Shown here in pieces: positions 27,063 through 35,942 of a stretch of 56,946 bases of DNA (position 1 is the first letter of the stretch; each line of letters starts with the position of its first letter). The translations under genes were made by a program, and so were the position numbers. Source of the DNA: an uncultured Parabacteroides sp. (GTDB taxonomy: Bacteria > Bacteroidota > Bacteroidia > Bacteroidales > Tannerellaceae); assembly GCF_905196875.1 (NCBI RefSeq), contig NZ_CAJJWO010000032.1:1-56946 (forward strand). Direction: 5' to 3'. The notes beneath the pieces are model-generated. The model had not been told where the DNA came from, did no database searches, and saw only the letters and a list, made by a program, of their open reading frames with translations.

Positions 27063-27192
27063 AATAAATATATTTCAAATATAAGCTTGCCAAAATAAAA
27101 AAAGCACAATATTTAAACTCTTCACTTGACTTTCCACATAAGCTAATACTTATGAGATATTTTTTACACTCTTTTTTAATCTATTTAAGCCA

Positions 27193-27225
27193 TTATTTAC
27201 CAGAGTCTGTCACGAACTCTGTCAA
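27193..27225 (+). promoter_or_regulatory. Candidate operator copy 2, upstream of the sialic acid locus
   Basis: The exact inverted copy of 25526-25558, with core CAGAGT-N9-ACTCTG at 27201-27221. It ends 69 nt before the nanO ATG and has the same orientation relative to nanO as copy 1 has relative to the ECF sigma gene. Two direct TCTGTCA repeats 12 nt apart are also visible. It is placed suitably to control the nan promoter and, 173 nt from its start, the ROK gene itself. Confidence 0.68.
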
Positions 27226-27294
27226 TATACGAGATAAACTCATATTTATCCGCAAGTTTCAACCTTGGTTATTAACAAATAAAAGTAATTTATT

Positions 27295-30200
27295 ATGAAG
27301 AAAAATTTCCTGATTTTAGTGCTTGTTATGCTGCTTCCAGCTTTTGCATGGGGACAAGAGCAGATAACTATCACAGGAACGGTTATGGATGAATCCAATT
27401 TCTCCGTGCCGGGCGCCTCTATTGTGGAAAAAGGAACCACAAATGGTACAGTGACTGACCTTGATGGTAATTTCTCCATTATTGTATCTAACAAAAATGC
27501 AATCTTGCAATTTTCATTTATCGGCTACAAAACACAGGAAGTTCCATTAGCCGGAAAAACAAAAGTAAATGTTCTCTTACGTGAAGATGCGGAGCAACTG
27601 GATGAAGTTGTTGTTACTGGTTACGGTGGACAACAAAAGAGGGCAACCCTAACCACAGCTATTTCCAAGTTAGACAACAGAGCGCTTGAAAATGTGGCAA
27701 TCTCAAATGCCGGACAATCACTGCAAGGTACAGTGAGTGGTTTACGCGTTGTAAATACATCCGGTAAGCCGGGAGAAGCACCTAACATCGTTTTGCGTGG
27801 AGGGGCCACTATTACGGGTGACCCAGCAAACAATCAGGCACTGGTTGTAGTCGATGGTATCGTACGTTCCATGAATGACGTAAACCCCGCCGACATAGAA
27901 TCTATCCAGGTTTTAAAAGATGCAGCTTCCACTGCTATTTATGGAGCTCGTGCCAACAGTGGTGTTATCCTTGTAACGACTAAAAGAGCCAAAGAAGGAA
28001 AGGCAACTGTTTCTTACAAGTTTAAAGGCGGTATGAACTTTGCCCGCAAAGGCTATGAGTTCCTTGGAGCCAGAGACTTCCTGTATTATAATCGACTAGG
28101 CAATAAATACATCAATGATGCCGGCTATACCAGAACGTTACAACAAGTAAATAACACAACCGGTTATGGAACCAATGCCGGAAATCATTTCTCTGTTCAT
28201 TATCTGACAGATGAAAACAAACATCTTCTAAATGAAGGATGGGAGCAAATGACAGACCCGTATGATGGCGAAGGACAGCTGATCTTTAAAGATTACGGTG
28301 GTCAAATGATGGATGCAGCATTCAATGATCCTTCATTTACACAGGATCATTATCTCAGTGTAACCGGAGGAAATGACAAAGCAACCTTCCTGACATCTTT
28401 CGGATATTATAATGAACAAGGACAGGTTGTCGGTACTTCTTATGAACGTTTCACAGGAAACATCAACGGTTCTTATAAGGTTCGCGACAACATTAAAATC
28501 AATGCAGGAGCAACTTATTCATTTTCAAAAAAACCAGGGTTATGGATCAGCGAAGCACAGCTGTTCTATCGCTCCATGAGTTTATGGCCAACCCTAAATC
28601 CTTATGATGAAGATGGGAACCCTGCTGCCGGTGTCGGATCTGCTGATGGGAATCCTCTGTATTGGAAGGATAAACTACAACGTATCAACAATGTACGCCG
28701 GACAACCTTCAACATTGGCGGAAGCTGGGAAATTATTCCCGGATTGGCATTGAATGAAAATAGTTCAATTTACTACATTGATAACGAACAGGAAGATTTC
28801 GATAAACAATATCAGACACAGAACAGCTCAACCCCTAACAATACGCGTAACGCCCGTGGAATGTATGAACGTCAGTTCCAACAGCAACATAGCGCCACAT
28901 TGACTTACAATAAATCATTTATAGAGAAACATAATCTGGATGCAATGATCGGTGGCGAGTATTTCGACTACAACCGCTTCAAGCTACAGGCAAAAGGGAA
29001 TAAAGCCCCCAGTGACGATATTCCTACACTGAACGGATCAAGTGACAAAACGGAAGTCTATTCTTATAAAGATGGTTATCGCATGCTATCTGGCTTTGCC
29101 CGTGTCAATTACAACTATGAATACAAATATCTGTTCTCTGTTGTTGCCCGCTATGACGGCATATCCAAACTAAGTGATAATCGCTGGGGATTCTTCCCGG
29201 GTGTTTCCGCTGGTTGGAACCTGCATGAAGAATCGTTCTTTAAAGATACGGAAGTAGCCAAATATGTATCTACTGTTAAACCACGTGTCAGTTACGGTGT
29301 AAATGGTAATGTCGCCGGACTAGGCAATTATGAAGTATATGGAGAATACAACACTATCAACAACAGTTCCAGTATTCCTATTCCTTATAATGGTAACGTT
29401 GGTTTCCTGAATACCGGACTGATCAACAGCGACCTTCGCTGGGAAAAAAGTAATTCTTTTGAAGTTGGTCTTGACCTGGGCTTCATAAACAATCGCTTTA
29501 ACCTGATCCTGGACTATTATAACCGTACCACCAGCGACCTGCTGACCAGTCTGGAATTACCCGGATATACGGGCTTCAGCAGTATCAGAACAAACTTGGG
29601 TAGCTTGCGTAATACCGGTTTCGAGGCAGAAGTAAAACTCAATATCCTTTCGAACCCCAAGGCATTCAGTTGGGATTTCTCATTCAACACATCGTTGGTG
29701 CATAACAAAATCATTAAGTTGCCTTACAACGGTAACGAAAATAACCGCCAGGGAGGTATGGAAGTATACGATCCTAAATCCGGAAAAGTGATCTGGGTAG
29801 GCGGATATCAGGAAGGGCAACCTCTCGGCGAAGTATATGCTTATAAACAAGAACGTATTTTCAAAGACTGGGATGATGTAAAAGCTAATGCCGGTGACAG
29901 ATATGACGCAGTTGCTGAACTATATGGGCCAAACAAATGGGCGCAGATGAGCGATAAGGAAAAGATTGGTAAAAAGCCTATTGAACCGGGAGATGTTATG
30001 TGGGCAGACCTCGACAATAACGGTGTGATCAATGAATATGACCGTGTAAAAGTCGGAAATGTTTTACCTAAATGGACAGGAGGATTTTCTACAAATCTTT
30101 CTTATAAAGACATCTCATTATTTGCCCGCTTCGACTATGCATTAGGACATATTATTTACAATGACCTTGCTGCACGTTCACTGGGACAATATCAAGGTTC

Positions 30201-30600
30201 TTTCAACATAATAAAAGACGTTTATGACACCTGGTCTCCCGAAAATACCAATGCTGACCTGCCTAAATTTTATTATGCAGACCAGTTAGGGAAGAAGAAC
30301 ATAACACGTTCAAACAATGCAAATCCCAATATCAATAATAACAGTTCCCGTTTCTATGAAAAAGGAGACTACCTGGCATTGAGAGAGATCACATTAAGCT
30401 ATCGTTTACCTAAAACAATTATTGAAAAAGCGACACTAAGTGATGCCTCTATTTACATAACAGGACAAAACTTATTCTATATTACCGGTTATAAGGGAAT
30501 GTCACCCGAACCGGCGGTCAAGAAAGATAATGCCGGAGTAGACGAAGGTAGATATCCTATGCCGCGAACTGTATTATTAGGTGTTTCCGTTTCATTCTGA
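27295..30600 (+). CDS. nanO: SusC-like TonB-dependent sialic acid transporter (NanO type)
   Basis: An 1101-residue outer-membrane transporter. The signal peptide (about 1-20, ending F-A-W-G-Q) is followed by a carboxypeptidase-D-like domain (G-T-V-M-D-E-S-N-F-S-V-P-G-A-S), the TonB-box region D-E-V-V-V-T-G-Y-G, the plug (S-L-Q-G-T-V-S-G-L-R-V, S-T-A-I-Y-G-A-R-A-N-S-G-V) and the barrel ending L-L-G-V-S-V-S-F. There is no STN domain, so control must come from elsewhere, unlike the mannan SusC next door. The gene symbol follows Tannerella/Bacteroides nan loci, where nanO and nanU precede or accompany nanL, nanE and nanT. A candidate operator lies 69 nt upstream, and nanU follows after 24 nt. Confidence 0.9.
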   Translation: MKKNFLILVLVMLLPAFAWGQEQITITGTVMDESNFSVPGASIVEKGTTNGTVTDLDGNFSIIVSNKNAILQFSFIGYKTQEVPLAGKTKVNVLLREDAEQLDEVVVTGYGGQQKRATLTTAISKLDNRALENVAISNAGQSLQGTVSGLRVVNTSGKPGEAPNIVLRGGATITGDPANNQALVVVDGIVRSMNDVNPADIESIQVLKDAASTAIYGARANSGVILVTTKRAKEGKATVSYKFKGGMNFARKGYEFLGARDFLYYNRLGNKYINDAGYTRTLQQVNNTTGYGTNAGNHFSVHYLTDENKHLLNEGWEQMTDPYDGEGQLIFKDYGGQMMDAAFNDPSFTQDHYLSVTGGNDKATFLTSFGYYNEQGQVVGTSYERFTGNINGSYKVRDNIKINAGATYSFSKKPGLWISEAQLFYRSMSLWPTLNPYDEDGNPAAGVGSADGNPLYWKDKLQRINNVRRTTFNIGGSWEIIPGLALNENSSIYYIDNEQEDFDKQYQTQNSSTPNNTRNARGMYERQFQQQHSATLTYNKSFIEKHNLDAMIGGEYFDYNRFKLQAKGNKAPSDDIPTLNGSSDKTEVYSYKDGYRMLSGFARVNYNYEYKYLFSVVARYDGISKLSDNRWGFFPGVSAGWNLHEESFFKDTEVAKYVSTVKPRVSYGVNGNVAGLGNYEVYGEYNTINNSSSIPIPYNGNVGFLNTGLINSDLRWEKSNSFEVGLDLGFINNRFNLILDYYNRTTSDLLTSLELPGYTGFSSIRTNLGSLRNTGFEAEVKLNILSNPKAFSWDFSFNTSLVHNKIIKLPYNGNENNRQGGMEVYDPKSGKVIWVGGYQEGQPLGEVYAYKQERIFKDWDDVKANAGDRYDAVAELYGPNKWAQMSDKEKIGKKPIEPGDVMWADLDNNGVINEYDRVKVGNVLPKWTGGFSTNLSYKDISLFARFDYALGHIIYNDLAARSLGQYQGSFNIIKDVYDTWSPENTNADLPKFYYADQLGKKNITRSNNANPNINNNSSRFYEKGDYLALREITLSYRLPKTIIEKATLSDASIYITGQNLFYITGYKGMSPEPAVKKDNAGVDEGRYPMPRTVLLGVSVSF

Positions 30601-30624
30601 CAACCACTTTAAATTAAAAGCAAT

Positions 30625-32160
30625 ATGAAAAATATATTTTTATCAATAGCCATAATATCATCGCTCTTCATAGGAGGATGTACATCATTGGATATGAAGC
30701 CAATCAGTTCCATATCAGATGCGAATTACTGGAAGTCGGCTGACCAGTTCGATGCGTTCATGACCGGATTGCACACTCGCTTCAGAGAACATGCCTATAA
30801 TTTCTTCCTTTTAGGGGAAGCACGAAGCGACGTTTTTGGTGATTTACCATTCGGTGGTGAAGCTTCACAAGGCATGGAGCGCTTTCCGTATAATACTTTA
30901 AACGAAGAAAATCCGGGTATTTCCAATTACGGTAAATTCTATGAGAATATCAATCAGTTAAATCTAATGATACTTCGTACCAGTGAAACTGAAATATTGA
31001 CCGAAGAACAGAAAAACTATTACCTTGGACAAGCTTATGGTATACGGGCATTCTATTATTTCCATATTTTACGGTCATGGGGAGACGCAGTCATTACAAC
31101 TGAACCGACATTTACAGTAGATGTTTCCAATATGGCAAAAGAAGCATCTCCGGCAGCCGATGTAATGAAACAAATAAAAGCAGATATTGAAGCTTCTATA
31201 AATGCATTTGGTTCAGATTATACCATCAAAGGACAAAAAAGCATGTGGTCAAAAGCGGCAACATTAATGTTAAAAGGTGAAGTATATCTTTGGTCCGGAA
31301 AACAAATGGGAGGAGGTAATGGAGATGCAACCATTGCCAAAAGTGCCTTGACAGATATACAGAACAATGTTTCTTCATTTGGTTTGATGGAAAAATTCAG
31401 TGACATTTTCGCCTATACAGAGAAAGGAAATAAAGAAATCATTTTTGCATTCCGGAATCAACTCAAAGAATATGATTTGTGGAATGGTTCTTTTGGTGGA
31501 AGTTTTCTTCCTCAGAGAAACTACTTATCCACCTATTATGATGCTGCAACCGGAGAAAAATTCGACCTGACAAAAGAAAACAGATTAGGTCTGATCCGTC
31601 TGGGCATTAAAAAAGACAATATGGATAGATATGACGATAAAGACAGCCGCAAACTGGCAACATTGAAAGGTGCTTACAATAAACTGGAAAATGGAACACT
31701 GGATCTTATAGGCGTATTTAATTATAAATACCAGGGAGTGCAGGATGCAGGTGACAGCCGCTCTTTATGTGATGATTATCCTATATATCGTTACGCAGAC
31801 CTTTTGCTTATGCTGGCAGAGGCAAAAGCAATGCTGGGAGAAAGTCCGGCAGAAGAAATAAATGCGATACGTCAACGGGCTTATGGGGAGAATTACGATA
31901 ACAAAACAATCGGTTTCCCCAATCAGCCGAATGATAAAGATATAAACGAAACTATTTTAGAAGAGCGTTTCAAAGAATTTATCATGGAAGGCAAACGCTG
32001 GTATGATTTGCGCCGTTTTGGGAATGAATATGTGTTCAAACATACATTGGCTGAAAATGGAAATACTGACAAGTTATTATGGCCGATTGATAAAACAACG
32101 CTGACCAACAACCCTGCCTTGAACCAAACTCCTGGTTACAAAGTTGCAGGAGCAAAATAA
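30625..32160 (+). CDS. nanU: SusD-like sialic acid-binding lipoprotein (NanU type)
   Basis: A 511-residue lipoprotein with a signal ending in F-I-G-G-C (Cys19) then T-S-L-D-M-K-P. The SusD core has G-Q-A-Y-G-I-R-A-F-Y-Y-F-H-I-L-R-S-W-G-D, and the C-terminus has E-E-R-F-K-E-F-I-M-E-G-K-R-W-Y-D-L-R-R-F-G and ends N-Q-T-P-G-Y, both family hallmarks. It is the partner lid of NanO, capturing free sialic acid or sialo-oligosaccharides at the surface. A long hairpin and a new promoter-like element separate it from nanL, so nanOU may be expressed at a different level from the catabolic genes. Confidence 0.9.
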   Translation: MKNIFLSIAIISSLFIGGCTSLDMKPISSISDANYWKSADQFDAFMTGLHTRFREHAYNFFLLGEARSDVFGDLPFGGEASQGMERFPYNTLNEENPGISNYGKFYENINQLNLMILRTSETEILTEEQKNYYLGQAYGIRAFYYFHILRSWGDAVITTEPTFTVDVSNMAKEASPAADVMKQIKADIEASINAFGSDYTIKGQKSMWSKAATLMLKGEVYLWSGKQMGGGNGDATIAKSALTDIQNNVSSFGLMEKFSDIFAYTEKGNKEIIFAFRNQLKEYDLWNGSFGGSFLPQRNYLSTYYDAATGEKFDLTKENRLGLIRLGIKKDNMDRYDDKDSRKLATLKGAYNKLENGTLDLIGVFNYKYQGVQDAGDSRSLCDDYPIYRYADLLLMLAEAKAMLGESPAEEINAIRQRAYGENYDNKTIGFPNQPNDKDINETILEERFKEFIMEGKRWYDLRRFGNEYVFKHTLAENGNTDKLLWPIDKTTLTNNPALNQTPGYKVAGAK

Positions 32161-32176
32161 GTTTCAAAACATTTTC

Positions 32177-32236
32177 GAATTCCAAAGATGGATAGTTGCT
32201 GGATACAGAACAATCCATTTTTGGAATTCTATTTTT
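32177..32236 (+). terminator. Long hairpin terminator after nanU
   Basis: A 17-bp stem with one G-T wobble (arms 32177-32193 and 32213-32229, starting GAATTCCAAA and ending TTGGAATTC) and a 19-nt loop, followed by TATTTTTCT. It begins 16 nt after the nanU stop. It probably ends or attenuates the nanOU transcript. Confidence 0.8.
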
Positions 32237-32349
32237 CTCTGACTAATACAATTCTATAAATACCCATAGCCACAATAAATCTGAAAATAAATCCTATTTA
32301 TTAGAAAAATATTTCTCAAATCGATATCATATTATTAAAATATTTTATT

Positions 32350-32357
32350 TATATTTG
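32350..32357 (+). promoter_or_regulatory. Candidate -7 box for the nanL operon
   Basis: TATATTTG, a consensus TAnnTTTG, 49 nt upstream of the nanL ATG in an AT-rich gap. No clear TTTG at -33. A perfect palindrome starts 4 nt downstream. Confidence 0.5.
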
Positions 32358-32360
32358 CCA

Positions 32361-32375
32361 TGTATTTAAAATACA
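32361..32375. promoter_or_regulatory. 15-nt perfect palindrome overlapping the predicted nanL transcription start
   Basis: TGTATTT-A-AAATACA. It lies directly after the TATATTTG box, where a repressor would block initiation. It is unlike the 33-nt putative ROK operator, so a second regulator or a chance AT-rich palindrome are both possible. Confidence 0.4.
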
Positions 32376-32406
32376 GTATATAACAACTACTAAAATACTA
32401 TGTACC

Positions 32407-33324
32407 ATGGAAAGAATTAAAGGTCTTATCGATGCTCCTTTTACTCCGTTTTACGAAAATGGAGAAGTGAATTACGAACCCATTGAAGCTTATGCTAAGC
32501 TACTTGTTAACAACGGTTTGAAAGGCGTTTTCATTAACGGATCATCCGGCGAAGGATATATGCTGAATGAAGAAGAACGCATGAAATTGGCTGAAAGATG
32601 GGTGGAAGTTGCACCTGAAGGATTCAAGGTGATCGTGCACGTTGGAAGTACTTGTGTAAAGACAAGCCGTAATCTGGCTGCTCATGCTCAAAAGATCGGT
32701 GCGTGGGGTATCGGTGCGATGGCTTCTCCTTTTCCTAAAGTGAATCGCGTGGAAGAACTGGTAAAGTATTGCGAAGAAATTGCCTGCGGTGCACCGGAAC
32801 TGCCTTTCTATTATTATCATATCCCGGCATTCAACGGTGCATTCCTTTCCATGGTCGACTTTCTAAAAGCGGTAGACGGACGTATTCCTAATTTCGCCGG
32901 TATTAAATATACGTATGAAAGTTTGTACGAATACAATCAGTGCAGATTATATAAAGACGGTAAATTCGACATGCTTCACGGACAGGACGAAACAATTCTA
33001 CCCTGCCTGGCTATGGGGGGAGCCCAGGGCGGTATCGGAGGAACTACCAACTACAATGGAAAAGAACTGGTAGGCATTATCGAAGCATGGGAAGCCGGCG
33101 ACCTGGAAACAGCTCGCGAAAAACAAAACTTCTCACAGGAAGTCATCAACGTAATCTGCCATTTCCGTGGAAATATCGTAGGGGGTAAGCGCATCATGAA
33201 ACTGATCGGTCTGGATCTTGGTAAAAACCGTACTCCGTTCCAGAACATGACAGATGCAGAAGAAGCCACAATGAAAGCAGAACTGGAAGCAATCAATTTC
33301 TTCGAAAGATGTAACAAATTCTAA
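32407..33324 (+). CDS. nanL: N-acetylneuraminate lyase
   Basis: A 305-residue class I aldolase that splits N-acetylneuraminate into N-acetylmannosamine and pyruvate in the cytoplasm. Family motifs are D-A-P-F-T-P-F at the N-terminus, G-S-S-G-E-G (pyruvate carboxylate binding), Y-Y-H-I-P with Tyr137, and the Schiff-base Lys167 in F-A-G-I-K-Y-T. These match Tyr137 and Lys165 of E. coli NanA, and the length is typical. The nanE gene follows after only 6 nt. An unusually GC-balanced, high-expression codon pattern is visible compared with the AT-rich upstream gap. Confidence 0.95.
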   Translation: MERIKGLIDAPFTPFYENGEVNYEPIEAYAKLLVNNGLKGVFINGSSGEGYMLNEEERMKLAERWVEVAPEGFKVIVHVGSTCVKTSRNLAAHAQKIGAWGIGAMASPFPKVNRVEELVKYCEEIACGAPELPFYYYHIPAFNGAFLSMVDFLKAVDGRIPNFAGIKYTYESLYEYNQCRLYKDGKFDMLHGQDETILPCLAMGGAQGGIGGTTNYNGKELVGIIEAWEAGDLETAREKQNFSQEVINVICHFRGNIVGGKRIMKLIGLDLGKNRTPFQNMTDAEEATMKAELEAINFFERCNKF

Positions 33325-33330
33325 TGTAAT

Positions 33331-34533
33331 ATGGACGCAAAGACAAATATTTCCCAGCCGGCCGACTATCTCAGCTACTGGGGCAACGTCTACAAAAACG
33401 ATTTCCTGAACGATATCATACCTTTCTGGTTGAAATATGGCATCGATAAGGAAAACGGCGGATATTTCACCTGTCTGGACAGGGACGGCTCCTTGATGGA
33501 TTCAAACAAATCGGTTTGGTTCCAGGGACGATTCGCCTTTGTACTGGCGTACGCTTACAACAACATTGAAAAACGGGAAGAATGGTTACAGGCCTGTAAA
33601 AACGGTATCGACTTCATTGAGAAATACTGTTTTGACACAGACGGACGTATGTTTTATGAAGTAACAGCAACCGGTGTCCCCGTACGTAAAAGAAGATATG
33701 TATTCTCCGAAACATTTGCAGCCATTGCCATGGCTCAATACGCGATCGCATCAGGTGATAAGAGCTATGCAGAGAAAGCGGTCGAACTGTTCAAGCAGGT
33801 TCTTTATTATAAAAATACACCGGGATTACTGGAGCCTAAGTTCCGTGAAGGCTTTGTTGCCAAAGGACATTCCATTTGTATGATCCTGATCGATACAGCC
33901 GCTCGCATCCGCGAAGCGATCGACGATGAAATCCTTACAAAACAAATAGATGAATCCATTGCCGAACTCCGTCGCGACTTTATGAAACCGGAGTTCAAAA
34001 CTATTCTGGAAACCGTTGGCCCGAACGGCGAATTCATCGACTCGATCCCGGGACGCACAATCAACCCTGGCCATTCCATCGAAACTGCCTGGTTCATTCT
34101 GGAAGAAGCCAAATACAGGAACTGGGACCCGGAACTGAAACAGATGGGGCTGACTATCCTCGACTGGGCCTGGGAATGGGGATGGGATAAAACCTATGGA
34201 GGTATTACCTATTTCAGAGACTGTAAGAACCTGCCTCAGCAGGAATACTGGCACGATATGAAGTTCTGGTGGCCTCAGTGCGAAGCCATCATCGCCACGT
34301 TGTATGCGTATGAAGCAACCGGCGACAGCAAGTATCTAGAAATGCACAAAATGATCAACGAATATACCTATGCGCGCTTCCCGGACAGGGAATACGGTGA
34401 GTGGTACGGTTATTTCCACTATGACGGAACACTCTCTCAGCGTGCTAAGGGCAATATGTATAAAGGTCCGTTCCACATCCCTCGGATGCTTCTGAAATGT
34501 AATCTGCTTTGCAAAGAAATTCTTTCAAAATAA
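33331..34533 (+). CDS. nanE: N-acylglucosamine 2-epimerase (AGE family), ManNAc to GlcNAc
   Basis: A 400-residue alpha/alpha-barrel epimerase of the AGE/renin-binding protein family, not the NanE ManNAc-6-phosphate epimerase of Enterobacteria. The two histidines shown to be catalytic in family members are present at the same numbering, His248 in G-H-S-I-E-T-A-W and His382 in P-F-H-I-P-R. Other family segments are W-F-Q-G-R-F-A-F and K-F-W-W-P-Q-C-E-A. It converts the ManNAc made by NanL to GlcNAc, which Bacteroidetes then phosphorylate with a ROK-type hexokinase encoded elsewhere. It lies between nanL and nanT in the same operon. Confidence 0.93.
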   Translation: MDAKTNISQPADYLSYWGNVYKNDFLNDIIPFWLKYGIDKENGGYFTCLDRDGSLMDSNKSVWFQGRFAFVLAYAYNNIEKREEWLQACKNGIDFIEKYCFDTDGRMFYEVTATGVPVRKRRYVFSETFAAIAMAQYAIASGDKSYAEKAVELFKQVLYYKNTPGLLEPKFREGFVAKGHSICMILIDTAARIREAIDDEILTKQIDESIAELRRDFMKPEFKTILETVGPNGEFIDSIPGRTINPGHSIETAWFILEEAKYRNWDPELKQMGLTILDWAWEWGWDKTYGGITYFRDCKNLPQQEYWHDMKFWWPQCEAIIATLYAYEATGDSKYLEMHKMINEYTYARFPDREYGEWYGYFHYDGTLSQRAKGNMYKGPFHIPRMLLKCNLLCKEILSK

Positions 34534-34581
34534 TATTAACAGCTTTCAGAAAACTTTGTTTTCCTTTCCAAAATAAACGAT

Positions 34582-35826
34582 ATGAATAATAAAAAAATCT
34601 ATCCCTGGGTAGTTGTCGGTCTGTTATGGGGCGTTGCCTTACTGAACTATATGGACCGCCAAATGCTCTCTACCATGAAAGATGCGATGATGATCGACAT
34701 CACCGAACTGGAATCGGCGGCTAATTTCGGCCGCCTGATGGCCGTATTCCTCTGGATTTACGGATTCATGAGTCCTGTAGCAGGTATGATTGCCGACAGG
34801 GTAAACCGCAAATGGCTGATCGTCGGAAGTTTGTTCGTCTGGTCGTTCGTTACGTTGATGATGGGCTATTGTACCACTTTCAACCAGATCTATTTCCTGC
34901 GTGCCCTGATGGGGGTAAGCGAAGCTTTGTATATACCTGCCGGACTATCGCTTATTACCGATTATCACCAGGGAAAGACCCGTTCACTGGCCGTAGGTAT
35001 CCACATGACCGGTCTTTATACCGGGCAGGCATTGGGCGGCTTCGGTGCAACAGTGGCAAGTGCTTTTACCTGGGAAACAACTTTTCATTGGTTTGGGATT
35101 GTCGGAATAGCATACAGTGTTATCCTGATCCTGTTCCTGAAAGATAAAAAAGACCATATCGTTCAAAAGATAAAAGAAGTAGGTGCAGCGGTGGAAAATC
35201 CGGTTAAAGGAGCCCTCAAAGGTATGGGGATGCTGTTTACAAACATTTCCTTTTGGATTATCTTACTTTATTTCGCAACACCGAGTTTACCGGGATGGGC
35301 GACAAAGAACTGGCTACCGACCTTATTCTCCGAAAACCTGTCGATCGATATGTCTGAAGCAGGACCGTTATCTACTATAACCATCGCCTTGTCTTCATTT
35401 ATCGGCGTTATCGTAGGTGGTATCTTATCAGACAGATGGATACAAACAAATGTCCGCGGACGTGTTTATACAGGAGCAATCGGACTGGCATTGACCATTC
35501 CATCGTTATTATTACTCGGTTTCGGACATAACTTCCTGATGATAGTCGGCGGAGGTCTTTGTTTCGGTATCGGTTTCGGTATCTTCGATGCAAACAATAT
35601 GCCGATCCTTTGCCAGTTCATTTCACCGCGTTACCGTGCTACGGCTTACGGTATCATGAATATGACCGGTGTATTTGCAGGAGCAGCTATCACGGATCTA
35701 TTAGGCAGATCGACAGATGCCGGTAATCTCGGACACGACTTTGCGATGCTGGCAGGACTCGTGGCGATAGCCTTGATCATCCAGATCTGTTTCCTTCGAC
35801 CTAAGGTAGCTAACATGACAGACTAG
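34582..35826 (+). CDS. nanT: MFS sialic acid transporter
   Basis: A 414-residue inner-membrane major facilitator with about 12 hydrophobic helices. It begins with the helix-1 motif A-L-L-N-Y-M-D-R-Q-M-L, and the conserved loop after helix 2 is G-M-I-A-D-R-V-N-R-K (the MFS motif A). A second D-R loop (L-S-D-R-W-I) marks the middle repeat. Its position after nanL and nanE matches the nanLET order of Bacteroides fragilis, so import of free N-acetylneuraminate from the periplasm is inferred. The stop codon at 35824-35826 is immediately followed by an 11-bp repeat array that separates it from the sialidase gene. Confidence 0.9.
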   Translation: MNNKKIYPWVVVGLLWGVALLNYMDRQMLSTMKDAMMIDITELESAANFGRLMAVFLWIYGFMSPVAGMIADRVNRKWLIVGSLFVWSFVTLMMGYCTTFNQIYFLRALMGVSEALYIPAGLSLITDYHQGKTRSLAVGIHMTGLYTGQALGGFGATVASAFTWETTFHWFGIVGIAYSVILILFLKDKKDHIVQKIKEVGAAVENPVKGALKGMGMLFTNISFWIILLYFATPSLPGWATKNWLPTLFSENLSIDMSEAGPLSTITIALSSFIGVIVGGILSDRWIQTNVRGRVYTGAIGLALTIPSLLLLGFGHNFLMIVGGGLCFGIGFGIFDANNMPILCQFISPRYRATAYGIMNMTGVFAGAAITDLLGRSTDAGNLGHDFAMLAGLVAIALIIQICFLRPKVANMTD

Positions 35827-35827
35827 T

Positions 35828-35902
35828 TACCTATATTTTACCTAGATCTTGCATAGATTTTACCTAGATTTCACTTAGAATACCTAGATTTTGCATAGAT
35901 TT
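35828..35902. repeat. 11-bp tandem array (seven units) between nanT and the sialidase gene
   Basis: Consecutive units are TACCTATATTT (35828), TACCTAGATCT (35839), TGCATAGATTT (35850), TACCTAGATTT (35861), a 9-nt unit CACTTAGAA (35872), TACCTAGATTT (35881) and TGCATAGATTT (35892). Consensus TACCTAGATTT, alternating with TGCATAGATTT as 22-bp pairs. It begins 1 nt after the nanT stop and ends 40 nt before the sialidase ATG. It is non-coding in all frames of interest and would lie inside the mRNA if the operon is continuous. Confidence 0.92.
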
Positions 35903-35942
35903 GGTTCAGTATTTTAACAAACAACACAATAGAACAATTATC

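Noticed and set aside
25526..27225. 33-nt inverted repeats as terminal repeats of a transposon
   Set aside because: No transposase lies between them, there is no evident target-site duplication, the repeat itself is palindromic like an operator, and its placement upstream of both operons is better explained by regulation. Inversion is kept only as an alternative.
35901..35942. Longer sialidase start at a TTG codon
   Set aside because: It would place the N-terminus in the repeat array, and the ATG at 35943 starts a standard signal peptide.
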